A DNA stretch of 64,000 bases from Bolinopsis microptera (GCF_026151205.1 NC_087072.1:4388084-4452083); one strand, 5' to 3'. Shown: positions 1 to 12,368, counted from the stretch's first letter. Program-made: numbers and translations. The notes: generated by a model from the sequence alone, not told the origin.

Positions 1-159
1 CTTCAACATGGCTCTCGACACTACCACTAACTAATAAAGTTGCAGTTAATAATTTATTAATTTTGGTGGTAAGATATTTATATTTTTCCATATAGTGATT
101 TGATACTTTGTAGACATGTGTGATGATGATTGATGTTATGTCATAATTTTTAATTTACT

Positions 160-352
160 TTACTTTACTGAAGACTTTACTGAAGGAGGTGGTCCGCAGA
201 TTGCGTGATGGCCGTGAAGATGCCTACTTCTAAACCTATCAATAGGTTCAATAGGTAGGGACCTCAACTATGTTCTGAACAGGCAGGAGTTCCAAGGAAG
301 ACCAACACCCAGGATGAAGCCCGTCTTGATAAGTAAGTAAGTAAGTAAAGAT
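160..352 (+). repeat. Possible LINE 3' end with GTAA microsatellite tail
   Basis: The segment has short coding-like stretches (for example RQEFQGRPTPRMKP near 282-325) and ends in GTAA repeats at about 331-348. A short 3' microsatellite is typical of RTE/CR1-type LINEs. No reverse transcriptase motif is present, so the assignment is weak; it could equally be a SINE tail. Confidence 0.25.
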
Positions 353-2202
353 TATGACATAACATCATCACAAGTGTCTGTGCGCTGTGTTTTGCTGTCG
401 AGATGTGTAGTGAAGTTGGTAGACTTGGGGCTCACAGACGTAACCTCCTACACCACCTGAAGGTTGACCTCTGGAAGCGTTTCATCTTGCTGGAGTCGTA
501 TGATGATATTCTTCATTTGAGAGAACTTGCTAGTGACCGTGGTTATTCGAGTAAATTGTTCAATTTTATACTTGAGTACAAGTCAATTTGACTTTTGGGA
601 CATATAATCTTACAAAGGATCACGTTTCGGTTCTAAATTATTTTAGGATTGTTGACATTTGTAAGATTGACATTTTTGATAATAATCACAAGTGTCTACA
701 AAATATCATTGCACTAAATAGAAAAATAATTTAAATAAATATTAAATTATGTTCAAGAAAAAACAAAAATTTCAAGAAAACAACAAATTTTTATTTAAAT
801 CAATTATAGCAACAATTTGAAAAACTTTTAAAGTTATTCTATTACCAAGGAATATACTACGGGTATGGTGACTGTACTTGGGCTATTGAGTTGTTAAGTA
901 GATTAAGATTAGTAAACATGCACTTGCATTGTATTTATAAAAACTAGAAATTAGGCTTCACGGTAAAATGGAGAAGCAGGCTGATCTTGAGAAAGCAGAC
1001 CGTAAAGTTTACGCAGTTTATGTTGCAGCTGTCAGACTGTATGCACCCTTTAAAAGAACATTCTTTGACATCAGGGCAACATGTAGGGATTAACGTATAT
1101 ATGCATCATTGGGATTAATTTGTATGTAATAGACAAAAGACCATCAAATGCAATATAAGCTATGGCCAATTACAAGCTAATTGGATTCAAGTTTGGGGGA
1201 AGACTGAAGAACAGGCCCGGTATATCAAAAAATACTCGATATATTGACTATCGAAATACGGTTTAGTTCGACTCTGTAATATTATTCCATTATTACGGTA
1301 AATTTACAGTGCATGTGTACCAAAGAGGTAACCTTTTATTTGACACACGTTGAATTTCTCAAAACATCTATGCAAATTCAACTTCCACTAATTATCAAAG
1401 ATGGAGTTATTGCGCGCTGGTATGGGGATCTGAGTCACAATCTTGTGTTTTAGATGACCAGGCCAAATGCATTTCACTTTCAGTATTTTGTTCATTGTTA
1501 AGGACTAGCCCAGAGCGCGCTACTTCGTGGCACTTGCCTACTTCGAAGAAATTTAGACGAGTAACATCCATCAATCAGTATTACACAAATTCACCTAACC
1601 ATGTGCTTTCGCGCCACTGCGGCACCCCGGCGAACGCCGCGGGCTTCATATTGCTGCGCGTGTTAAAACAAATTTTCGGCATAAATTTGTCAGGAGATCG
1701 ACTGTAATTCCGTTTACGAACCTTTTAAAGATATTTGACAGTGCCGATTCTATCCCTTAAAGGATTTTCAATAGTGCCGAGGAAAAATAAAACATCAAAT
1801 TCATTCATCTGAATATTAGTAAAGGTTATAATGATATCAAATCAAGATTTCAAACGCGTACAATCATTAACTCTAATCAAGTATTGTCAACTGTGATTAA
1901 AGATCATAGCAAAGTATGCTATCCTATATGTAAGCTACAATGAGGAAGAAACAGCATTATACAGCAGTATTACAATAATAAATATATGGATAATACCAAA
2001 ATGTAACTATTACTGCTAATAAATACAGTTTAAAGATAAACTTATCAAATTTAAAATTGACACGAAACTAATACGCGGTTTATATTAGAATGCAACACAA
2101 ACACTAAACACATCAAATAGAAACAAAAAAAGATATCTCGCACTGTCAGTCATTACATATTACAATTATATAAATAACACCGAAGAACTCATATATCAAC
2201 AG

Positions 2203-2285
2203 CTCGAGTAGCGCACACTACTATTCCAATTTGAGTGTCTGACAGTGGCAGGGGAAGCGTCCAAGGTTCGATGCCACGACCGTGA
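2203..2285 (+). repeat. tRNA-like (SINE head?) segment
   Basis: A good Pol III B-box match, GGTTCGATGCC, lies at about 2265-2275, with a loose A-box-like stretch about 50-60 bases upstream. The arms do not form a convincing cloverleaf by eye, so a decayed tRNA-derived SINE is more likely than a functional tRNA gene. Confidence 0.25.
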
Positions 2286-3053
2286 TCTTATATAATATAG
2301 ATTATTTATTCTTTAGTGTAGATTAACTTTATTTTTATATATTTTACCAAGTGTGAAGGATCAACCATACGTTATTGATATTTTTGAAATATTTAACGAT
2401 AAATTGATATAATAATAAATGATTGTAATATTTTTATTGAGGCACATGCCACCCCATCGCGGGTTTACTACTACATCTTTTAAACATTTTGTGAAAGTCG
2501 TCTTTGTTTAAGAAGGTCCACTTCCAGTAGCCCATTTTCTCCCCATATAACATTTCTTCATCCTCAGTGCTCAGCAAGACCTGTTTTATTTTCCATTACA
2601 GTAATTCCATGTTCCAATGAAATCTAACTCTTCAATTTTAATATCAGCGGTCGGATCCTGAAATATGGAAGTGAAACTCAGTAAATTTTTACAGTCAAGT
2701 AATACTATAACTTCTATTCGTAAAATTTTACAAGATTTGTTTCCAGTTTCGGACAAATTCACAATATTACTACATAACAACTTAGTAATGTAAGCAGTAA
2801 GGGCCCTCTCCAAATTTTAATCTGTAGAAGTGCACGTGCAAATAACGCGCGGCTTCAATGCAAAAATACGTGTGTGCTCTTGGCGCGCGCTAAAACTCTG
2901 CGCTGAAAATATTGGTTTGGTACGTACCACAACGAGAGTTTTAAAATTCCCGCCAATTTCAAACTCCAGAAAAAGAATCCGAAATTTTGGGACAGCCTAA
3001 AACATATTCTGATTAATGCTTTTCGACTTTATTTGTCCGTAAACTGACAACTA

Positions 3054-5761
3054 GAGCAAATCTATTTTCTCTACGAACTGGGCCCGAGTTACTTGTTTTA
3101 AAATACAGCAAATCCATCTTCTCTACGAACTGAGCCCGAGTTACTTGTTTTAAAATACAGCAAATCCATCTTCTCTACGAACTGGGCCCGAGTTACTTGT
3201 TTTAAAATACAGCAAATCCATCTTCTCTACATACTGGGCCCGAGCTACTTGTTTTAAAATACAGCAAATCCATCTTCACTACGAACTGGGCCCGAGTTAC
3301 TTGTTTTAAAATACAGCAAATCCATCTTCTCTACGAACTGGGTCCGAGTTACTTGTTTTAAAATACAGCAAATCCATCTTCTCTACGAACTGGGCCCGAG
3401 TTACTTGTTTTAAAATACAGCAAATCCATCTTCTCTACGAACTGGGCCCGAGTTACTTGTTTTAAAATACAGCAAATCCATCTTCTCTACGAACTGGGCC
3501 CGAGTTACTTGTTTTAAAATACAGCAAATCCATCTTCTCTACGAACTGGGCCCGAGTTACTTGTTTTAAAATACAGCAAATCCATCTTCTCTACGAACTG
3601 GGCCCGAGTTACTTGTTTTAAAATACAGCAAATCCATCTTCTCTACGAACTGGGCCCGAGTTACTTGTTTTAAAATACAGCAAATCCATCTTCTCTACGA
3701 ACTGGGCCCGAGTTACTTGTTTTTAAATACAGCAAATCCATCTTCACTACGAACTGGGCCCGAGTTACTTGTTTTAAAATACAGCAAATCCATCTTCTCT
3801 ACGAACTGGGTCCGAGTTACTTGTTTTAAAATACAGCAAATCCATCTTCTCTACGAACTGGGCCCGAGTTACTTGTTTTAAAATACAGCAAATCCATCTT
3901 CTCTACGAACTGGGCCCGAGTTACTTGTTTTAAAATACAGCAAATCCATCTTCTCTACGAACTGGGCCCGAGTTACTTGTTTTAAAATACAGCAAATCCA
4001 TCTTCTCTACGAACTGGGCCCGAGTTACTTGTTTTAAAATACAGCAAATCCATCTTCTCTACGAACTGGGCCCGAGTTACTTGTTTTAAAATACAGCAAA
4101 TCCATCTTCTCTACGAACTGGGCCCGAGTTACTTGTTTTAAAATACAGCAAATCCATCTTCTCTACGAACTGGGCCCGAGTTACTTGTTTTTAAATACAG
4201 CAAATCCATCTTCTCTACGAACTGGGCCCGAGTTACTTGTTTTAAAATACAGCAAATCCATCTTCTCTACGAACTGGGCCCGAGTTACTTGTTTTAAAAT
4301 ACAGCAAATCCATCTTCTCTACGAACTGGGCCCGAGTGACTTGTTTTAAAATACAGCAAATCCATCTTCTCTACGAACTGGGCCCGAGTTACTTGTTTTA
4401 AAATACAGCAAATCCATCTTCTCTACGAACTGGGCCCGAGTTACTTGTTTTAAAATACAGCAAATCCATCTTCTCTACGAACTGGGCCCGAGTTACTTGT
4501 TTTAAAATACAGCAAATCCATCTTCTCTACGAACTGGGCCCGAGTTACTTGTTTTAAAATACAGCAAATCCATCTTCTCTACGAACTGGGCCCGAGTTAC
4601 TTGTTTTAAAATACAGCAAATCCATCTTCTCTACGAACTGGGCCCGAGTTACTTGTTTTAAAATACAGCAAATCCATCTTCTCTACGAACTGGGCCCGAG
4701 TTACTTGTTTTAAAATACAGCAAACCCATCTTCTCTACGAACTGGGCCCGAGTTACTTGTTTTAAAATACAGCAAATCCATCTTCTCTACGAACTGGGCC
4801 CGAGTTACTTGTTTTAAAATACAGCAAATCCATCTTCTCTACGAACTGGGCCCGAGTTACTTGTTTTAAAATACAGCAAATCCATCTTCTCTACGAACTG
4901 GGCCCGAGTTACTTGTTTTAAAATACAGCAAATCCATCTTCTCTACGAACTGGGCCCGAGTTACTTGTTTTAAAATACAGCAAATCCATCTTCTCTACGA
5001 ACTGGGCCCGAGTTACTTGTTTTAAAATACAGCAAATCCATCTTCTATACAAACTGGGCCCGAGTTACTTGTTTTAAAATACAGCAAATCCATCTTCTCT
5101 ACGAACTGGGCCCGAGTGACTTGTTTTAAAATACAGCAAATCCATCTTCTCTACGAACTGGGCCCGAGTTACTTGTTTTAAAATACAGCAAATCCATCTT
5201 CTCTACGAACTTGGCCCGAGTTACTTGTTTTAAAATACAGCAAATCCATCTTCTCTACGAACTGGGCCCGAGTTACTTGTTTTAAAATACAGCAAATCCA
5301 TCTTCTCTACGAACTGGGCCCGAGTTACTTGTTTTAAAATACAGCAAATCCATCTTCTCTACGAACTGGGCCCGAGTTACTTGTTTTAAAATACAGCAAA
5401 TCCATCTTCTCTACGAACTGGGCCCGAGTTACTTGTTTTAAAATACAGCAAATCCATCTTCTCTACGAACTGGGCCCGAGTTACTTGTTTTAAAATACAG
5501 CAAATCCATCTTCTCTACGAACTGGGCCCGAGTTACTTGTTTTAAAATACAGCAAATCCATCTTCTCTACGAACTGGGCCCGAGTTACTTGTTTTAAAAT
5601 ACAGCAAATCCATCTTCTCTACGAACTGGGCCCGAGTTACTTGTTTTAAAATACAGCACATCCATCTTCTCTACGAACTGGGCCCGAGTTACTTGTTTTA
5701 AAATACAGCAAATCCATCTTCTCTACGAACTGGGCCCGAGTTACTTGTTTTAAAATACGAC
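3054..5761. repeat. 52-bp tandem satellite, about 52 copies
   Basis: A 52-bp unit containing GGGCCCGAGTTACTTG and AAATCCATCTTCTCTACG is repeated head to tail for about 2.7 kb. Most units are identical and the rest differ by one or two bases, with a few variants shared by separated units. This points to recent amplification or ongoing homogenisation by unequal exchange. There are no spacers, so it is a satellite rather than an interspersed array. The first unit (from about 3054) and the last (about 5745-5761) are slightly degenerate, as expected at array edges. No long ORF runs through it, because 52 is not a multiple of three and stops occur. Confidence 0.97.
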
Positions 5762-6929
5762 AAAGTTAACTGCTGAATGTTCCCGGTCAAAAATTAATTA
5801 TAGTTTATATTAAAATATTGTCTATTGTCTATGTTTTACTATAATGCTGGGAGCCTTGTTGTAAATAATAGGGTACATACCATTCCTTGAAAGTTGTTAT
5901 TTCGGAGTGAGCAATCATTTTGTTGACTAGCGAATCTAAATTGAAATAGTCGAATATCACTCAATTTCAGTTGCAGGTCGACATCCTTAAAATTAGAGAG
6001 CAAATAATTTTATTTTGTACTCTACTTCAGTCAATATAAATAGAAATTACAGCAATTTGAAGTAACAGCATATCAAGCTATATCATACATAATTATGAAA
6101 GCCTCGCAGAGATCTCGATTAAATCTGTAAACGTACATTTAACGGTAAGATATATAGATAGCGCGCAATATAAGCGCACGCACAAAACCAATATGGCTGC
6201 CACACAAAGCTACAAACTGGAACAAGAAATGAAAATTGTGAATTCAACCAGCTTGGATACTATTATCCAACGCGACATTGGTTTGGGCGCATTATCGACA
6301 CGTTTTAAATGCGCGGAATATTTTTGTGCGCGGCACTAGCATTTTAAATTTTCAAAATTCAAATCATAGCCAGAGTTATGGTTATTTTTCAAGACAAATT
6401 TTGAGGCAAATTTTACGTGTAAATTATTCATTTTTCATTCATGATCACTCATAATTTGAACAATTTACCTCGGATTGAATTGAACTCTTCAGTATTCGAT
6501 GATTAAAACAATTGTTTCAAGAACAGAGTAGTTTTAAAGCTAAACATTCGCAATTTGTCTTAACAGGAGTCTTGGGAGAATTGTAAAAATGAAATTTAAA
6601 CGTTTTAGCGGCGCATGAAGCCCGCGGCGTTCGCTGGGGTGTGCGGGCGCGCTTGTTTCACAAGTCAAGAAAAGTTATTTTTACCGCCGTGAGGCGGGCG
6701 CGCGCTACTGCAATGTGCAAGCGCAATGCCGGCTCTGGATAGAGCAAGCACACAAATATTAATTGCAGCAATAGAATCCACCCGTAATACTGGAACACAT
6801 ATTTATTATTCATTATTGTAGGTTTATTACATTCCAAAACGCGCGCTGAGTTGGACTCGCGTCGGATCGAATCATCGACGGTTTAATCATGCTAATTTTT
6901 TTTAAATATGTTACGGTTACCACTTGATT
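5762..6929. other. Gene-free stretch with GC-rich repeat block
   Basis: No coding signal. At about 6600-6750 there is a GC-rich block (GCGGCGTTCG, GGGCGCGCTTGTTTCACAAG, CTCTGGATAGAGCAA) that recurs at 13120-13230. Its first part recurs inverted at about 1600-1650, so the left 14 kb contains dispersed copies of one repeat family. Confidence 0.5.
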
Positions 6930-7046
6930 CACGATGTCAATCCTTCGCAGCTCGGTGAGGCACAGTGGTGCATCTTGCCGATCTACCGAAGTGTGGTTGC
7001 GAGAAGCATTATTTGATGCGCGCGCGACCCAGTAGTGCATGCGCTA
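6930..7046 (+). repeat. tRNA-derived SINE-like repeat, best copy
   Basis: The sequence GCTCGGTGAGGCACAGTGGT resembles the 5' half of a tRNA with an A box, and it is followed by GTGGTTGCGAGAAGC as a loose B-box region. Related copies lie at about 7633-7760, 7971-8090, 11907-12034, 12245-12364 and 13824-13948. Most begin with the small palindrome TTGACGATGTCAA or TTGACAATGTCAA. The repeated structure is plain; the tRNA origin is an inference. Confidence 0.45.
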
Positions 7047-7516
7047 CAAGGTTACCACCCGTCAACGCTTTAATTGCGTGTAATGTAAAAATAAGAATTT
7101 TTATAAATTTTAATTGTGATTACTGATTATATTTTCATTTCTTTTGAAACTATTTACTGCAGGCCGCGCTCAGCCTGTCATTCCGCCAAATCTTTATTCG
7201 GCTATTATGTTAATGAACATAATAGCCTGGGGTCCTCAGGTAAGAAACTATCAACACGGAGCTCATACATTATAATTTTTAATTGACAATGCCAATATTT
7301 TCCAATTTGTGAATTTTGCTACAATCCGATTGCTGATTTCGTCAAAAACACACGAGCGTTGAATTGACACACGCTGCAACCACTTTTCATCGCGCCCGGC
7401 CGGCCGGAGTGCACTTATCGCGTGCACGAGAATTGTGCAACGTGTAGCAAGCGTTGAAAAATGATATTTTTCGACGTAGCGTGCGTCGCTTTCTTTTTGA
7501 AATATTAGCCAGAGGC

Positions 7517-8097
7517 AACACAGGGGACTGAAACCAGGTTTTCGATCAAACGCTACCATTTTATTATTTTTAGTCGAGTCAAACGTCGCCAATAGTTGCT
7601 CTCGTCTAATGCAAAATCGCTGCATTTTGCTTAATTGACGATGTCAATTCATGGCAGCTCGGCGCGACACAGTAGCGCATCTCGCCGATCTAGTCGCCGA
7701 TCTGTCGCTGTGAGAAGCCTTATTGAGTGCGCGGCGCGGCACAGTAACGCATCGTGCTACAACATTTTGCAAGTCATTATGCATAATTGAATTACATATG
7801 TGGTAACGGTTGACCATTGTTAATGATCTGGCCCGGCGCGCGCTACTTCGTAGCTCGTGCCGTCGAGAAGAAAGCGGCGCGCGCTACTTCGAAGAAATTT
7901 AGACGAGTAACATCCGTCAAGTTAACGGGTGATACTCATAAAATATCTGTTCCATATATTGGACCGTTAATTGACAATGTCAATTCATGGCAGCTCGGCG
8001 CGGCACAGTAGCGCATCTCGCCGATCTAGCCAGTCGCTGTGAGAAGCCTCATTGAGTGCGCGGCGCGGCACAGTTACGCATCGCGCTACAAATTGGA
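7517..8097. repeat. Left copy of about 580-bp flank duplication
   Basis: This stretch is nearly identical to 11791-12368 (offset 4274). It contains two tRNA-like repeat copies and the motif CGGCGCGCGCTACTTCG. It abuts the left LTR of the element at 8098. The right copy begins at the end of the right LTR and continues into sequence (ATTGGATCGTCGACG) that looks like the site without the insertion. Confidence 0.9.
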
Positions 8098-8807
8098 TGG
8101 ATTCGTCCAGATAGGTCACTGCGGGTGATAATCTGAAGACAGCTATAACCCAAACGGGGTTGTTGACTGTATTTAATTATTTAATGGATTCGTCCAGATA
8201 GGTCACTGCGGGTGATAATCTGAAGACAGCTATAACTCAAACGGGGTTGTTGACTGTATTTTAATTATTTAATGGATCCGTCCAGATAGGTCACTGCGGG
8301 TGATAATCTGAAGACAGCTATAACTCAAACGGGGTTGTTGACTGTATTTTAATTATTTAATGGATTCGTCCAGATAGGTCACTGCGGGTGATAATCTGAC
8401 GACAGCTGTAGCTCAGACGGGATCTTCGAGCGTATTTTTGTGTAATTTAATAGTGCAATCTTGAGAGAAATTGGGGCTATCATTGCTGGAAAAGGAAAAC
8501 CGGGGAATGTTATTACTGTTCACACCTTTCTCTCTCTTTCGTGACAGAATACTTCTAACCGTGTTTACCTTTTCTAGCAATGACAAGCAAAGAAGGATAA
8601 CCGATTGGACTGGGGAGGAGTGGAACATTGGCAGCACACTACCGTCCAATCGGTAAGTATTTATAATGTTTAGTTATTAGGTATTTATTTGGAATTGGTT
8701 TAATTTGGTGGTAAAGTTATTCTATTATGTAATAAAGTATTTTGTTTTACAGGTTTTGTACATACGACAAATACGGGTTTTATTGGTCTACTAAAGGTCA
8801 TCTAACA
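8098..8807 (+). repeat. Left LTR
   Basis: Its first 300 bp are four tandem units of about 85 bp containing GATAGGTCACTGCGGGTGAT, a likely U3 enhancer-type array. The body follows and the repeat ends CTAACA. The sequence just after it (GTGATAGCAGGAAGTCGG) sits where a tRNA primer-binding site is expected. Confidence 0.85.
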
Positions 8808-8951
8808 GTGATAGCAGGAAGTCGGAAAACGTTCTACACAACGACCTGACAGTGGCACTTTGTTTGTGTGTTATTTAGACTACAATTTAGAGACTAATTT
8901 AGAGACTAATTTGAGAGACAGTTTTAGAGTTTTTTGAGTCGAACTATAACT

Positions 8952-9866
8952 ATGAGTCTTCGTGAGATACCAGTTTTAGACGACAGCGCTGACTACAGCA
9001 CATGGAAGAAGAAAGTGCTAATATGGCAGCTTGGCACCGCAGCATCAACGAAACAGCAAGCTAGTAAGCTGATTATGAACATGAAAGGTAGACCACAGGA
9101 GGTTTCTATAAACATGACATTAAAGGTGCTAGGAGCAGAAGATGGAGTTGATAAACTCATTGCCGAACTGGACAAACTGTATAAGAAGGACAGTACTCAG
9201 TCTTTATTTAAGGCAATAGATGATTTTGAGGGATACAGGAGAGGAGATGGAGAAGATATAGACAACTACATCTTGGAATTCCAGAGGAGGTATAAAATTC
9301 TCAAACAGCTCAGAAAGAACGAAGATCTTTACGATGACATGGTATTAGCGTATAGACTATTAAATCAGGCAAGCCTAAGTGATGAACAGGCGAGATTAGT
9401 TAGAGCAACTTGCACTAGTACATTATCCTATGACTTGATGCAAGAACAGTTAAAAAGGACGTTTGGAGATGGATTCACAAGGAATGAGAATCACTCTAGT
9501 TGTAGTCTACCTTTTAAAAGTACTCCTATGGAGGAAATGGTAAAGCAGGAACCTGTCTTTCTAGCTGAGGATTACAAATTGGGGTCTGACATTCACTGGA
9601 CCAGAAATGGGGATCAAAGGAATTTCACGGGTCAACCAATGAGAGAAGAAAACAGATATAACCCTGATGCTCAGGATAGAGGACAGCAGAGATACAACTC
9701 TGAATATGCTCAGAAACGAGGACAAAAGCTTTATATGAGGCCGAGGGGGAGTAGTAGTCCCAAGGTATGTTGTTTTATATGCCACCAACCAGGTCATATG
9801 GTTGCTCAGTGTTCATTTAACACATTCCCCGGATCTGAGGATGCTGACCTTGGAAATACGGAATGA
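8952..9866 (+). CDS. Gag-like protein with CCHC knuckle
   Basis: Predicted 304-residue Gag protein from the first ATG at 8952 (the open frame extends slightly upstream without an ATG). The N-terminal part reads like the capsid-type region found in LTR elements (a W-containing start, then a helical segment with IDNYILEFQRRYKILKQL near residues 105-125). A basic, Q/R/N-rich linker follows, and near the C-terminus there is one zinc knuckle, CFICHQPGHMVAQC (C-x2-C-x4-H-x4-C), for RNA packaging. It is the only protein encoded by the element. The family is inferred from layout, zinc knuckle and flanking LTRs. Confidence 0.8.
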   Translation: MSLREIPVLDDSADYSTWKKKVLIWQLGTAASTKQQASKLIMNMKGRPQEVSINMTLKVLGAEDGVDKLIAELDKLYKKDSTQSLFKAIDDFEGYRRGDGEDIDNYILEFQRRYKILKQLRKNEDLYDDMVLAYRLLNQASLSDEQARLVRATCTSTLSYDLMQEQLKRTFGDGFTRNENHSSCSLPFKSTPMEEMVKQEPVFLAEDYKLGSDIHWTRNGDQRNFTGQPMREENRYNPDAQDRGQQRYNSEYAQKRGQKLYMRPRGSSSPKVCCFICHQPGHMVAQCSFNTFPGSEDADLGNTE

Positions 9867-10699
9867 TCGAGAGAGCTGGCAATACATTAAAACCTTTGTT
9901 CAGAGTAGATTTGGAAAAGTATCTTGATTGAGAAACAAGAAGGCAATCAAATGAATGTTTTGTGTCGTTAAATGTATGAGTCAAGAGCGTTGAGTCAAGC
10001 AAAAGTCAATGTTTCTATTTTAGGAATTGTGAGTTTATTCAGTTTTATGTTTTGTAATTTGTTATGTGTCGTGTTTTAAGTTTTTATCGCAATTTCCTGT
10101 CGGATTCTATGATACTAAATATAGAAAAGAGTCGAATGTTTATTATAAGATCAATTATGTCTGTTTATAAGAAATAAGAGTAATATTCAGTATGAATATC
10201 CAGTTCCATGATTCGTAGAATCGTGTTTTAGTCGTTTTTTACGAGTTAATTTCTGAGCAATGTCAGGAGTATATATTATTTCGTCTCGTCAGTTTTTATT
10301 TTAAGTTTGTATATTTCATTTTAATTTGCAAAAGAGTGTGGTCGCAGGTAAACATAATAATATATCTGCGTATATAATATGTTTGTAGCTAATTTAGGTA
10401 GCTAATCCACTTTGCTGAGTTGTTCTTTTAGTATTTATCTCGAATATTTACTCGTTTTATGGGGACGCTTTTAATTTTTGAGCTAGATATTATAACCTCT
10501 CGGTGAGTTTTTTGAGAACAAAGTAATTTCTGTATTGCTAGTAATTTTGAGCTCGTCTAGGTATAGAAAGTACTAATAGTGTTAGCATTTGAAAATGCGC
10601 GCTGGACGCGCGCGCGTGTGGCATTTATATTTTAGCGGGGTTTTTGAAGAAATTTTAATATGACTTGTTATGTTTTTCTCTGTAATAAGTTCTGAACAG

Positions 10700-11081
10700 T
10701 TTCGTCTCGATAGGTCACTCAAGGTGATAATCTGAAGACATCTGCTCCAACGGGGTTGTTGAGCGAAAATACAGGGACGATTTTAATATTCGGCAGTTTC
10801 GTCTTGATAGGTCACTGCGGGTGATAATCTAAAGACAGCTGCAGCTCCAACGGGGTTTGTTGAGCGTATTTGTGGGTACAAGTTTATTGTTTGGTAGATT
10901 TGTCCAGATAGGTCACTGCGGGTGATAATCTGAAGACAGCTGTAGCTCCAACAGGGTTGTTGAGCGTATTTGTGGGTACAAGTTTATTGTTTGATAGATT
11001 CGTCCAGATAGGTCACTGCGGGTGATAATCTGAAGACAGCTGTAGCTCCAACAGGGTTGTTGAGCGTATTTAATTATTTAA
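10700..11081 (+). repeat. Tandem units leading into the right LTR
   Basis: Four degenerate copies of the LTR's roughly 85-110 bp unit (each with GATAGGTCACTGCGGGTGAT or a close variant, then GGGTTGTTGAGCG) lie inside the element just before the right LTR. They show that the array extends beyond the LTR boundary and varies in copy number. Confidence 0.8.
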
Positions 11082-11791
11082 TGGATTCGTCCAGATAGGT
11101 CACTGCGGGTGATAATCTGAAGACAGCTATAACCCAAACGGGGTTGTTGACTGTATTTAATTATTTAATGGATTCGTCCAGATAGGTCACTGCGGGTGAT
11201 AATCTGAAGACAGCTATAACTCAAACGGGGTTGTTGACTGTATTTTAATTATTTAATGGATCCGTCCAGATAGGTCACTGCGGGTGATAATCTGAAGACA
11301 GCTATAACTCAAACGGGGTTGTTGACTGTATTTTAATTATTTAATGGATTCGTCCAGATAGGTCACTGCGGGTGATAATCTGACGACAGCTGTAGCTCAG
11401 ACGGGATCTTCGAGCGTATTTTTGTGTAATTTAATAGTGCAATCTTGAGAGAAATTGGGGCTAGCATTGCTGGAAAAGGAAAACCGGGGAATGTTATTAC
11501 TGTTCACACCTTTCTCTCTCTTTCGTGACAGAATACTTCTAACCGTGTTTACCTTTTCTAGCAATGACAAGCAAAGAAGGATAACCGATTGGACTGGGGA
11601 GGAGTGGAACATTGGCAGCACACTACCGTCCAATCGGTAAGTATTTATAATGTTTAGTTATTAGGTATTTATTTGGAATTGGTTTAATTTGGTGGTAAAG
11701 TTATTCTATTATGTAATAAAGTATTTTGTTTTACAGGTTTTGTACATACGACAAATACGGGTTTTATTGGTCTACTAAAGGTCATCTAACA
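11082..11791 (+). repeat. Right LTR
   Basis: Matches the left LTR at a constant offset of 2984 bases along its whole 710-bp length; I noticed a single base difference. It ends CTAACA at the border with the duplicated flank. Confidence 0.85.
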
Positions 11792-12368
11792 ACACAGGGG
11801 ACTGAAACCAGGTTTTCGATCAAACGCTACCATTTTATTATTTTTAGTCGAGTCAAACGTCGCCAATAGTTGCTCTCGTCTAATGCAAAATCGCTGCATT
11901 TTGCTTAATTGACGATGTCAATTCATGGCAGCTCGGCGCGACACAGTAGCGCATCTTGCCGATCTAGTCGCCGATCTGTCGCTGTGAGAAGCCTTATTGA
12001 GTGCGCGGCGCGGCACAGTAACGCATCGTGCTACAACATTTTGCAAGTCATTATGCATAATTGAATTACATATGTGGTAACGGTTGACCATTGTTAATGA
12101 TCTGGCCCGGCGCGCGCTACTTCGTAGCTCGTGCCGTCGAGAAGAAAGCGGCGCGCGCTACTTCGAAGAAATTTAGACGAGTAACATCCGTCAAGTTAAC
12201 GGGTGATACTCATAAAATATCTGTTCCATATATTGGACCGTTAATTGACAATGTCAATTCATGGCAGCTCGGCGCGGCACAGTAGCGCATCTCGCCGATC
12301 TAGCCAGTCGCTGTGAGAAGCCTCATTGAGTGCGCGGCGCGACACAGTTACGCATCGCGCTACAAATT
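11791..12368. repeat. Right copy of the flank duplication
   Basis: Near-identical to 7517-8094. It starts at the end of the right LTR and ends at CTACAAATTGGATCGTCGACG, where the left copy instead runs into the LTR. It contains two tRNA-like repeat copies. Confidence 0.9.

Larger units (their letters stand above)
1..3053. other. Gene-free, repeat-bearing left edge
   Basis: I see no recognisable host gene. A 62-codon open frame at 403-591 (+) has no family resemblance and no clear splice context, so I do not call it. GC-rich patches at about 1505-1660 resemble pieces of the repeats at 6.6-8.1 kb and 13.1 kb. For example, the run around 1625-1645 is the reverse complement of a run near 6615-6635. 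The rest is AT-rich sequence without visible structure apart from the two entries below. Confidence 0.6.
8098..11791 (+). mobile_element. Non-autonomous gag-only LTR retrotransposon
   Basis: The element has two direct long terminal repeats of 710 bp at 8098-8807 and 11082-11791, each starting TGGATTCG and ending CTAACA (TG...CA). The LTRs are almost identical, so the copy is young. Between them lies one open reading frame for a Gag-type protein with a CCHC zinc knuckle, then about 1.2 kb without coding capacity. No protease, reverse transcriptase, RNase H or integrase is visible in the 2.3 kb interior, so it must depend on a partner element. It looks whole as a gag-only element. The superfamily (Copia or Gypsy) is not certain. 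The usual 4-6 bp target duplication is not seen, which fits the flank duplication described separately. Confidence 0.85.

Noticed and set aside
403-591. 62-codon ORF near the left edge as a host exon
   Set aside because: Plausible amino-acid composition but no homology recognised and no clear acceptor or donor, so not called.
3054-5761. CRISPR-like appearance of the regular 52-bp repeats
   Set aside because: There are no unique spacers between repeats and the setting is an intron-bearing animal genome, so this is a satellite.
7263-7625. 120-codon minus-strand ORF
   Set aside because: Lies in dispersed repeat sequence, part of which recurs at 11.8 kb, with no recognisable domain.
8413-8656. 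ORFs within the left LTR and their twins in the right LTR
   Set aside because: Short, on both strands of a long terminal repeat, without protein resemblance.
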